Of a stretch of 64,000 bases of DNA, positions 36,050-42,805 are shown one piece after another (the first letter of the stretch is position 1; each line of letters opens with the position of its first letter). The notes beneath the pieces were generated by a model. That model saw only the letters and a program-made list of their open reading frames with translations. It had not been told where the DNA came from and ran no database searches. This stretch comes from an uncultured Verrucomicrobiales bacterium (GTDB lineage Bacteria > Verrucomicrobiota > Verrucomicrobiia > Verrucomicrobiales > Akkermansiaceae): assembly GCA_937905985.1 (NCBI GenBank), contig CALCWC010000024.1:1-64000 (forward strand), given 5' to 3'. Both the position numbers and the translations under genes were made by a program.

Positions 36050-36077
36050 TTGCACAATGGCGGCGGCTTGGTAAAAT
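36050..36077 (+). promoter_or_regulatory. Promoter of the DpnI-family gene (leaderless type)
   Basis: TTGCAC, 16-base spacer, extended -10 TGGTAAAAT; 7 bases to the ATG at 36085. Confidence 0.6.
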
Positions 36078-36084
36078 GCACAAC

Positions 36085-36876
36085 ATGGGCAGGCACTTCA
36101 ACCACATTACTTCCCTTGCGCTGCGGCTGGAGGGGGCGGCGGGGTATAGCTCCGCGAGCCAGAAGGCGCGGGTGTTGACGGAGACGTGGTTGGGAGAGCA
36201 GGTGGTGTGTCCTTCATGCGGGCGGAGGTTGCGGCATTACGAGGCGAATCGGCCTGTGGCGGATTTCCTTTGCCCGGAGTGCCGGTTGGATTTCGAGCTG
36301 AAAAGCAAGAAAGGGCCGATTAGCACAACCGTGAATGATGGTGCGTACAAGACAATGATTGAGCGCATCACCTCCGATACGGCGCCGTCGTTTTTCTTCC
36401 TGCAGTACGATGCCGAGTACATGGTGCGGAACCTGTTCGTGACACCCGCGCATTACTTCACACCAGAGATCATCGCGGAGCGCGCGCCGCTGAAACCCAC
36501 GGCAGCGCGTGCGGGCTGGGTGGGATGCAACATCTTGACCAAGGCCATACCCGCCAGCGGGCGCATCTACTACGTCCGCGACGGCCAGGTGCGGCCCACG
36601 GAGGAAGTTTGCGAGCAGTACCACCACACCGCGTTTTTGTCGGGGCGCAACCTTGAACAGCGCGGCTGGCTCATCGATGTCATGACCTGCGTGGAGCGTC
36701 TGCGGAAGCCCGAATTCACGCTGCAAGAGATGTACGCCTTTGAGAGCCACCTCGCCCAGCTTCATCCCGACAACCACAACATCCGCCCGAAAATCCGCCA
36801 GCAGCTCCAATTCCTGCGTGATGCGGGCTATCTCACCTTCGCCTCGCGCGGATACTACAAACTCACCCACTATTGA
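36085..36876 (+). CDS. DpnI-family methyl-directed restriction endonuclease
   Basis: 263 aa (DpnI is 254). It is colinear with DpnI: SSASQKARVLTETWLGEQVVCPSCG, NRPVADFLCPECRLDFELKSKKG, VNDGAYKTMIERI, PTAARAGWVGCNI, GRIYYVRDGQV and the winged-helix end KIRQQLQFLRDAGYLTF. PD-(D/E)xK residues Asp60, Glu71 and Lys73 and the zinc-finger cysteines 42, 45, 63, 66 are all present. DpnI cuts GATC only when adenine is methylated, so no partner methylase is needed and none is seen. Cleavage of the same site is inferred. The start at 36085 fits both the promoter and the DpnI N-terminus; a Met three codons earlier is possible. Confidence 0.93.
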   Translation: MGRHFNHITSLALRLEGAAGYSSASQKARVLTETWLGEQVVCPSCGRRLRHYEANRPVADFLCPECRLDFELKSKKGPISTTVNDGAYKTMIERITSDTAPSFFFLQYDAEYMVRNLFVTPAHYFTPEIIAERAPLKPTAARAGWVGCNILTKAIPASGRIYYVRDGQVRPTEEVCEQYHHTAFLSGRNLEQRGWLIDVMTCVERLRKPEFTLQEMYAFESHLAQLHPDNHNIRPKIRQQLQFLRDAGYLTFASRGYYKLTHY

Positions 36877-36914
36877 CTATCACGCCTTTTTTCTTCTTTT
36901 TTTTTGTAAAAAAC

Positions 36915-36943
36915 TTGACAAGGCGTAGGAAGTGTGCTAAAAC
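36915..36943 (+). promoter_or_regulatory. Promoter of the AIPR-like gene
   Basis: TTGACA, 17-base spacer, TAAAAC. It implies a leader of about 155 bases before the ATG at 37106, unlike the short leaders of its neighbours. Confidence 0.6.
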
Positions 36944-36949
36944 CCGTCA

Positions 36950-37105
36950 GTTCTTGGTATGGAACGAGGTGCTTGGTAAAGCATCATGCCGTGGATACGG
37001 CAAGGGACAAATGACAGGAGTGTCGTAGGAAGTTATTTGTAAGCAAATATTCTGCCCTACTCATCTGCTTTTTCCTGCATACTATCAAATAAATAGAATA
37101 ATGCT
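36950..37105 (+). ncRNA. Structured leader or small RNA before the AIPR-like gene
   Basis: Three hairpins in a row: GGTGCTT/AAGCATC (36968-36985), TGCCGT-GGAT-ACGGCA (36987-37002, perfect), and ACAAATGAC/GTTATTTGT (37007-37015 with 37032-37040, 9 pairs with one G-U) enclosing a small inner stem GACA-GGAG-TGTC. I cannot match it to a known riboswitch or ribozyme. It could be a cis-acting control, a regulatory RNA or a partner of the downstream protein. Confidence 0.45.
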
Positions 37106-38494
37106 ATGAAAGCAACAGAAAAAGAAGTGATAGTTCGAGTAAGGAATATTGTACTCGATGGTAGCCCCGAAATTGATAGCCAAACATCGGTGATGCAACG
37201 CATATGCGGTTATCTGAATGTGCCAGATTTCTGCAAACTCATGTTGGTTGCTGATAACAAGGTCAATCCACGGAATGCCCGCAATAATCCAGTTGTCAGG
37301 CAGATTCGAGAAACATTGGCGACGTCGCCAGAATTGTTTTGGATTAAATCCAGAGGAATTCTTATTTCAACAAATACATGTACACGGTTGGAAAGAGGCC
37401 GTGTTAAAATATCATTTAATAATCCTGAGATGGAAGGAATCATGGACGGTGGACATAATACATTGGCCATTGCGAGTTTTCTTCTCAACTCTTTATTGAA
37501 CGTAAGGTTTCAAGAGGCAAATGAGTGGCATGATTGTAAAGAGTATTGGCAGGAACATTATTCTGAAATCGAGCAAGCTTTGGGAAATGCTCAAATGGAA
37601 GGGGTTAAATATGATTTTCTGATACCAGTGGAAATCATAGCTCCTCTGAATGCTAGCGTGCCGGGAGTTACCAATGAGCAAATCATGCGTAGCGAAGAAA
37701 TATGCGAAAGTTACCTTCCTGATATTTGCGCTGCCAGAAATACAAACGTGCAAATTACAGAGACGGCAAAGAGCAACCAATTAGGGTTGTACGAACTGCT
37801 CAAGGAATATGTACCAGATGCGGAAGCTATAGTCTGGAAAGCAGGAGATGGCAAAGGTATCAAGTGTGAAGATGTTGTTTCATTGGCTTGTTTGCCGCTA
37901 AACCGTTTGCTGACCGAAGGAGGACTTGGTTTGCAGAACAGTGAATTGAAGTTTAACGCCATCAATGTGTATTCACAGAAGGGAAAATGTGTAGACTTCT
38001 ATAAGAAACTCATCATGGATAAGAATGTCTCAGTAGAGAATAGGAGTAAATATGAGGTTAAGCATGCTGGCGTAAAATCTGCTTTGAAAATGGTGGCGGA
38101 TATTATGCGTTTTTTCGACCGTGTGTACATTTTGTTCCCTGAGATGTATAATCGTTATGGAAACTTCGGTCGTATCACTCCTGTCAAAATGAACCCCAGT
38201 GGTGTTCATTTTAAAACGACAGATATTCAATGTGATAGAACTTATCCCGATGGGTTTATATATCCACTTGTATGCGCGTTGACTACTTTAATGCGCTACA
38301 ATGCAGAGAAGGGCCTGCTTGAATGGTCAAGAAAACCTGGGGATATCTCGGACAAAGAGCTTTCTGAATTTGGATATCAGGAAACATATGTAGAGGTTGT
38401 CAAGGCTCTCAATTATGACCCCAACAGAGTTGGTAAATCACGCCTGGCGTACAATACAGCCGAGCAGATGTTCAGACTCTTCTTGAACAAATAG
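37106..38494 (+). CDS. AIPR-like protein (putative abortive-infection phage resistance)
   Basis: 462 aa, strikingly AT-rich against its GC-rich neighbours, so probably acquired. The central stretch SPELFWIKSRGILISTNTCTRLERGRVKISFNNPEMEGIMDGGHNTLAIASFLL (about 75-130) resembles the AIPR core, where a 'NRGI' segment is followed by 'NPxIVNGGQT'; here it reads MDGGHNT, which is also near DGQHR-type domains. A helical C-terminal half follows. AIPR proteins are linked to abortive infection, but the mechanism is unclear. It lies inside the IS-bracketed island, after the DpnI-family gene, with its own promoter, structured leader and terminator. The family call is by eye. Confidence 0.55.
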   Translation: MKATEKEVIVRVRNIVLDGSPEIDSQTSVMQRICGYLNVPDFCKLMLVADNKVNPRNARNNPVVRQIRETLATSPELFWIKSRGILISTNTCTRLERGRVKISFNNPEMEGIMDGGHNTLAIASFLLNSLLNVRFQEANEWHDCKEYWQEHYSEIEQALGNAQMEGVKYDFLIPVEIIAPLNASVPGVTNEQIMRSEEICESYLPDICAARNTNVQITETAKSNQLGLYELLKEYVPDAEAIVWKAGDGKGIKCEDVVSLACLPLNRLLTEGGLGLQNSELKFNAINVYSQKGKCVDFYKKLIMDKNVSVENRSKYEVKHAGVKSALKMVADIMRFFDRVYILFPEMYNRYGNFGRITPVKMNPSGVHFKTTDIQCDRTYPDGFIYPLVCALTTLMRYNAEKGLLEWSRKPGDISDKELSEFGYQETYVEVVKALNYDPNRVGKSRLAYNTAEQMFRLFLNK

Positions 38495-38511
38495 TAAATA
38501 ATAATCATAGA

Positions 38512-38553
38512 ACCAGGGGCGAACAGCTGCTCTGTTCGTCCCTGGTAGGTTTT
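38512..38553 (+). terminator. Terminator of the AIPR-like gene
   Basis: 15-bp stem ACCAGGGGCGAACAG/CTGTTCGTCCCTGGT with one G-T pair (38512-38526 with 38532-38546), followed by AGGTTTTA. Confidence 0.7.
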
Positions 38554-38609
38554 ACATGAGCTTAAATGTTTAATATGGTACAATGTGCTGAAAGCGCAAA
38601 CATCAACCA

Positions 38610-38697
38610 CAAAATCCGCCAGCAGCTTCAATTCCTGCGGGATGCGGGCTATCTCACCTTCGCCTCGCGCGGATGCTACAAACTCACCCACTATTGA
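38610..38697 (+). pseudogene. Duplicated 3' end of the DpnI-family gene
   Basis: About 88 bases nearly identical to 36789-36876, the end of the intact gene, encoding KIRQQLQFLRDAGYLTFASRGCYKLTHY and the stop. There is no start or upstream part. It marks either a second DpnI-type gene that was replaced upstream by the AIPR-like cassette, or a duplication that accompanied its insertion. Confidence 0.8.
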
Positions 38698-38703
38698 CGA
38701 CTT

Positions 38704-39015
38704 ATGAATATCACTACCTTTGAAGAATTGATGACTCTGTTGAATATCATCGTGGAAAAGGGATACACTATCCTACTTGACGACCGCGTGGCCGATTTGT
38801 GCGATAATCGCATTAAGAACGATTTCCATTTTCTGGATCCCGACACTTTCCGTGAGGGCGGGTACGTCATCGAACCTGATCTCGATGGCAATTCGTTTTC
38901 CCTGCATCCCGCGGACGACGATTATTTGTTCCACTGGATAGACATCATCCAGTACCAGCAGCTGCGTGTGGGTGATTTATCGCGCGGGGAGGTGGAGATT
39001 GAGGAGCTGGATTAA
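38704..39015 (+). CDS. Small acidic protein of unknown function
   Basis: 103 aa, rich in Asp and Glu (for example EELD at the end, HPADDDYLFHWIDIIQ near 68-83), no signal or membrane segment. It begins 6 bases after the stop of the duplicated DpnI end, so ancestrally it was probably the gene directly downstream of a DpnI-type enzyme. It could be a regulator or inhibitor of that enzyme; that is inference from position and acidity only. I do not recognise the family. Confidence 0.6.
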   Translation: MNITTFEELMTLLNIIVEKGYTILLDDRVADLCDNRIKNDFHFLDPDTFREGGYVIEPDLDGNSFSLHPADDDYLFHWIDIIQYQQLRVGDLSRGEVEIEELD

Positions 39016-39180
39016 TCACGCGCGCTCCAGTTTCATCCAACGGAATTGGATGAGGTGGTCGATGGTGTCCAAGATGCACTCTCGTTCCTCGGGGGAATCC
39101 CATCGTGGTTTCCATTTGAGGATGGCCTCTAGGATGGAATTGTGGGTGAAGCGTGCCGGGTCTGTTGTACGAAACAGGTG
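39016..39180 (-). pseudogene. Gene remnant cut by IS copy B
   Basis: On the minus strand about 51 codons (FRTTDPARFTHNSILEAILKWKPRWDSPEERECILDTIDHLIQFRWMKLERA) end in a stop at 39016. The frame continues only into the IS end at 39181, so the 5' part is lost. The peptide looks like a real helical C-terminus; no family recognised. Confidence 0.5.
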
Positions 39181-39384
39181 TGGCGTGGTGGGTGGAACCA
39201 GGGCGTACGAGAGGAGCAACCCTTGGTGCCCCGAACCACCCCGGCAAGCGGGGTTATGGGGATTGGTCGGCATGCGGGGACACCCCACAGGTTGACACCA
39301 TGTGGCTACGTATAGGATTGCGCCGCCCCCTGCGGGTGGGGCGCTTCAATAGAGCCGCGCATGCGCGCGGAGGTTGCGATGAAG

Positions 39385-39413
39385 TTGACACGCCCGCGCA
39401 TGTCTGCTAGCAT
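39385..39413 (+). promoter_or_regulatory. Transposase promoter, copy B
   Basis: Same TTGACA-N17-TAGCAT as copy A; 10 bases to the ATG at 39424. Confidence 0.6.
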
Positions 39414-39423
39414 GGCGGATGGT

Positions 39424-39900
39424 ATGGGACATACATATTACCAGAACTATGGGCACCTGATTTACCACGTTTATTCGGTGGAGCTGCTGACGGAGGATTT
39501 GCCGCGTGTGCATGCCTACATGCGTGCCGTCCTCAAGGGTGTGGGCGTGAAAAATCCCGTGGTCGGCGGGATTGAGGACCACATCCACATCTTTGGGGAA
39601 TTCCCGGTCAAGCTGGCCGTTTCGGATGTCGTGCGCCAAGTTAAGACCAGTACAACTAGCTGGTTGAAAACCACCCGCGCCGCCTACAAGAGATTCGCAT
39701 GGCAGGAAGGCTTTGCCTATTTCTCGGTCAGCGCATCCCTGTACGACCGAACAGCGCGCTACGTCATCACGCAGCGCGAGCACCACGCAAACAAGAGTTT
39801 CGAACAGGAGCTCGACGATATAATCGCCCGGTGCAACAATGCGATTCATGTTTCATTCTGCGACGCCCCGGATGAACCCCATCCCCACCCGCGCCGCTAG
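39424..39900 (+). CDS. IS200/REP-associated HUH tyrosine transposase (Y1_Tnp), copy B
   Basis: 158 aa, identical to the copy at 35344-35820, with the HUH motif HIH and catalytic Tyr in RYVITQREHH. Identity between two copies 4 kb apart indicates recent transposition or gene conversion. It is intact, so the element may still be active. Confidence 0.9.
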   Translation: MGHTYYQNYGHLIYHVYSVELLTEDLPRVHAYMRAVLKGVGVKNPVVGGIEDHIHIFGEFPVKLAVSDVVRQVKTSTTSWLKTTRAAYKRFAWQEGFAYFSVSASLYDRTARYVITQREHHANKSFEQELDDIIARCNNAIHVSFCDAPDEPHPHPRR

Positions 39901-40123
39901 GCGCGCAAGAATTGAACCCCACCCGGCCGCAGGCAGGGGGCGGTGACATCTTATGTGTAGCCACACGGTGTCAATCTGTGGGGTGTCCCCCTCCGCACAC
40001 CATTCCCCATAACTCCGCCCGTCAGGGTCGGAGTGGTTCGTGACACCAAGGGTCGCTCCTCTCCGCGCCCTGCTGCTTCCAATTCCCAATCCCGCATCCC
40101 CCCTGCATGCAAGAATTCCCCCC

Positions 40124-40152
40124 TTTACAGCGGGGATGGTTCGTTGTATGCT
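40124..40152 (+). promoter_or_regulatory. Promoter of the GHL10-type gene (leaderless type)
   Basis: TTTACA, 17-base spacer, TATGCT; 6 bases to the ATG at 40159. Confidence 0.6.
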
Positions 40153-40158
40153 TGGGGT

Positions 40159-41574
40159 ATGAAAAAGCTATTTGCAGCGCTCTTGTTGGCGGCGACGCAG
40201 CTGGGGTTTGGGTGGCAGCAGGTGAATGAGAATGCGCCGGAGCCGGTGCGGGAGTTCCGCGCGGCGTGGGTGGCAACCGTGTTCAATTTGGACTGGCCGT
40301 CCCGCGCGGGGTTGTCTGCGGCGGCGCAGCAGACGGAGTTGATGCGCATTATCCAGACGGCGCAGAAGCTGCATCTGAACGCCATCATCCTGCAGGTGCG
40401 TCCCACGTCCGACGCCCTGTACAACTCGTCCCTTGAGCCGTGGAGCGGCTGGCTGAGCGGCCCCGGCGTGAATCCCGGGTACGACCCGCTGGCGCTGGCA
40501 TGCCAGGAGGCGCACAAGCGCGGCATCGAGGTTCATGCGTGGTTCAACCCGTTCCGCGCCACGGTGAGCGGCAAGTCCGTGGGGCGCGGCCACGTGTCGC
40601 AGCGCTATTCGAATCTTCTGCTGCGCGCGGGCAGCACGATGATGCTCAACCCGAGCGCCTCCACCGCGCAGAGCCATGTGCAGAGCGTGATCCTGGATGT
40701 GGTGAAGCGCTACAACATAGACGGCGTGCACCTGGACGACTATTTCTACCCGTACCCGCCCAACCACAACGTTGCGGACGGCAAGACCCCCTCCCAGCGC
40801 CGCGCCGCCATCGACTCCTTTGTCTCGTCCCTCTACCGCAAGATTAAATCCGCCAAGCCGTACGTGCGCTTCGGCATCAGCCCGTTCGGCATCTGGCAGC
40901 CCGGATACCCCGCGGGAGTGCAGGCCGGGGTGACCGCCTACGAGCATCTGGCGTGCGATGCCCGCAAGTGGCTGGCCAACGGCTGGGTGGACTACCTGGC
41001 GCCGCAGCTCTACTGGCCGTGCCAGGGCCCGCAGAGCTTCCCCGCGCTCATGCAGTGGTGGAGCGCGCAGAGCTCATCCCGCCCGGTGTGGCCGGGCATA
41101 GCCACCGTTCGCATCGGCGGCAAGGAATTCGGCGGCCGCGGGGCAGGGGAGATTGTGCAGCAGATCGGCTACACCCGCCGCTATGCCCGCCAGGGCAGCG
41201 GCCAGCTTTTCTGGAGCTGGAAATCCATAGCCTCCAACAAGGGCGGCATCCAGGCGGAGCTGCTGAAGCTCTACCCCACGCTCGCGCTGCCGCCCGCCAT
41301 GCCGTGGTGCGGCTCCTCCGCGCCCTCCCGCCCCACCGTGCAGGGGGTGGACACCGCCCAGGGCTGCGCGCTCTCCTGGTCCGCGGCGTCGGATGTCCGC
41401 AAGTGGGTCATCCAAGTGGGCTCTCGCGGCCGCTGGTGGACCATGTACATCATCCCCGGCAACTGTACGCGCATCACCCTGCCGGCCAACGTGGCGCGCA
41501 CCTGCGACCGCATCGCCGTGCGCCCCGTATCCGCCACGGGCGTGACGGGCACCCCCGGCGTGCTGCGGCGCTGA
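40159..41574 (+). CDS. Secreted family-10-like glycosyl hydrolase (GHL10/DUF187)
   Basis: 471 aa with signal peptide MKKLFAALLLAATQLGFGW. EFRAAWVATVFNLDWPSRAGLS, NAIILQVRPTSDALYNSSLEPWSGWLSG, GIEVHAWFNPFRA, YNIDGVHLDDYFYPYP, RFGISPFGIW and WVDYLAPQLYW are the GHL10 TIM-barrel signatures. A small C-terminal domain follows. Relatives act on peptidoglycan or polysaccharide in the envelope; the substrate here is not proven. The start was chosen by the promoter and signal peptide; an open frame to 40033 runs into the IS end. Confidence 0.9.
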   Translation: MKKLFAALLLAATQLGFGWQQVNENAPEPVREFRAAWVATVFNLDWPSRAGLSAAAQQTELMRIIQTAQKLHLNAIILQVRPTSDALYNSSLEPWSGWLSGPGVNPGYDPLALACQEAHKRGIEVHAWFNPFRATVSGKSVGRGHVSQRYSNLLLRAGSTMMLNPSASTAQSHVQSVILDVVKRYNIDGVHLDDYFYPYPPNHNVADGKTPSQRRAAIDSFVSSLYRKIKSAKPYVRFGISPFGIWQPGYPAGVQAGVTAYEHLACDARKWLANGWVDYLAPQLYWPCQGPQSFPALMQWWSAQSSSRPVWPGIATVRIGGKEFGGRGAGEIVQQIGYTRRYARQGSGQLFWSWKSIASNKGGIQAELLKLYPTLALPPAMPWCGSSAPSRPTVQGVDTAQGCALSWSAASDVRKWVIQVGSRGRWWTMYIIPGNCTRITLPANVARTCDRIAVRPVSATGVTGTPGVLRR

Positions 41575-41631
41575 TGGCACCGCTCCCGCCTGCGCATGTA
41601 CCCTTCCCGGGCCCGCTGGCTTACTTTGCCG

Positions 41632-41659
41632 TTGCGCGTGCGCGGGATGGTGGTACAAT
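41632..41659 (+). promoter_or_regulatory. Promoter of the alpha/beta-hydrolase-like gene (leaderless type)
   Basis: TTGCGC, 16-base spacer, extended -10 TGGTACAAT; 9 bases to the ATG at 41669. Confidence 0.5.
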
Positions 41660-41668
41660 AACACCCGC

Positions 41669-42793
41669 ATGCGTAAGAAAGGCCATAAGGGGTGGATTTG
41701 GATGCTGGTGCTGCTGATGGCGGCACTGGGCGCGGCGTGCGTGTGGCTGTGGTGCCTGGTGGACAACCGGGTACAGCCGCTGCTGCGCCCCATGAACCCC
41801 GCCTACGCCGGGTACGACAGCGTCCCGGCCTCCATCCCGGGCATGGGCATGCGCCCGTTCACCTTCACCGGGTGGGACGGCGAACCCGTGCAAGCCGTGG
41901 AGGTATGGAAGGAGGGCGAGGAAAGCTCCCGCCAGCTCACCGTGATGGGTGATTTGGCCAACCACCCCGTGGAGCGCCTGCATGAAATCGACTACGTATT
42001 GGTGTGCGTGGATTGGGACCACGGCATCCTTTCCGCCGTGCCGCTGGCGGAGGCGCTGACGGCAGCCGGGCTGCACTGCGTGTTGTGGAACCCGCGCGGG
42101 GTGAACGACCGCCGCGAGTACTGCACGCACGGCTTGCGCGAGGCGGCAGACGTGCCCGCGCTCATCGATGCCCTGGTGGCGCACTCCTCCAAGGAACGCC
42201 CGGAGGTGGTGGCCGTGGGGCAGGGGTTCGGCGCCAACATGCTGCTGCGCGCCGCCGCACATGAGCGGCGCATCCACGGCCTCGTCTCCATTGACGCCTT
42301 CGCTTCCCTCAGGCAGTCCCTGGGCCGCCTCATCGAGGGAGACCTCGCCCGCATCGTCCTTGGCCAGCTCATGGATATGCGCATCAACAGCGTCATCGAC
42401 ATGGAGAGCTTTGAGGTGGCTCCCGTCCAGAGCGCATCCGAAATCAACCGCAACGTCCCCGTCCTCGCCGTCAACCTGGTGCAGGACAACCCCGTCAGCA
42501 CCATCGACGACGCCCTGGCTATCTACCGCCGCCTGAAGAGCGACCAGCGGGCAATCTGGGCCATCCGCACGGGCGAGGACGATGCGGATGACGACGAGCG
42601 CAAGATAGAGCTGCTGGAGGGGCCCTCCGGCAAGGAAGTGCCCGTCATTGAGACCGTGCGCCTGTTCAACGACGAGGAAGACGCCGTGGTGGGCATCATC
42701 CATTGGCTCAACGACTGCGTGGTGGAGAGCATCATCGCCCCGCCGCCCGTGGACCTGCCGCGCCCGGTCCCCAACCCGCAAAGCGAACTCTGA
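41669..42793 (+). CDS. Membrane-anchored alpha/beta-hydrolase-like protein lacking the nucleophile
   Basis: 374 aa. One N-terminal transmembrane anchor (WIWMLVLLMAALGAACVWLWCLV), then an alpha/beta-hydrolase-like fold. The nucleophile elbow reads VAVGQGFGANMLL: the G-x-S-x-G serine is replaced (GQGFG), so classical esterase activity is unlikely. The segment VLWNPRGVNDRREYCTHG resembles the 'RGhG' region of YheT-type hydrolases. It is followed after 12 bases by the OmpA-domain gene, so probably an operon. It may be a binding or structural protein at the inner membrane. Confidence 0.65.
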   Translation: MRKKGHKGWIWMLVLLMAALGAACVWLWCLVDNRVQPLLRPMNPAYAGYDSVPASIPGMGMRPFTFTGWDGEPVQAVEVWKEGEESSRQLTVMGDLANHPVERLHEIDYVLVCVDWDHGILSAVPLAEALTAAGLHCVLWNPRGVNDRREYCTHGLREAADVPALIDALVAHSSKERPEVVAVGQGFGANMLLRAAAHERRIHGLVSIDAFASLRQSLGRLIEGDLARIVLGQLMDMRINSVIDMESFEVAPVQSASEINRNVPVLAVNLVQDNPVSTIDDALAIYRRLKSDQRAIWAIRTGEDDADDDERKIELLEGPSGKEVPVIETVRLFNDEEDAVVGIIHWLNDCVVESIIAPPPVDLPRPVPNPQSEL

Positions 42794-42805
42794 AATTCCC
42801 CTTGA

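Larger units (their letters stand above)
39181..40080 (+). mobile_element. IS200-type insertion element, copy B
   Basis: Same orientation as copy A, 4080 bases away. Identity is complete through the transposase gene; differences occur only near the right end (39966, 39975, 40028 and beyond 40050). The right ends of the two copies diverge from each other after about 35980/40060, yet both still resemble the inverted left end. The two copies bracket 3.2 kb of defence genes like a composite element. Confidence 0.8.

Noticed and set aside
36085..36876. Ordinary restriction-modification system
   Set aside because: No methyltransferase gene lies in the island; the enzyme belongs to the DpnI family, which needs none.
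36900..37105. Retron or omega-RNA locus before the AIPR-like gene
   Set aside because: No reverse transcriptase, TnpB, IscB or IsrB gene is present in the island, so there is no protein partner for either RNA type.
40033..40158. N-terminal extension of the GHL10-type protein
   Set aside because: These codons lie in the IS end and before the predicted transcription start; the signal peptide begins only at 40159.
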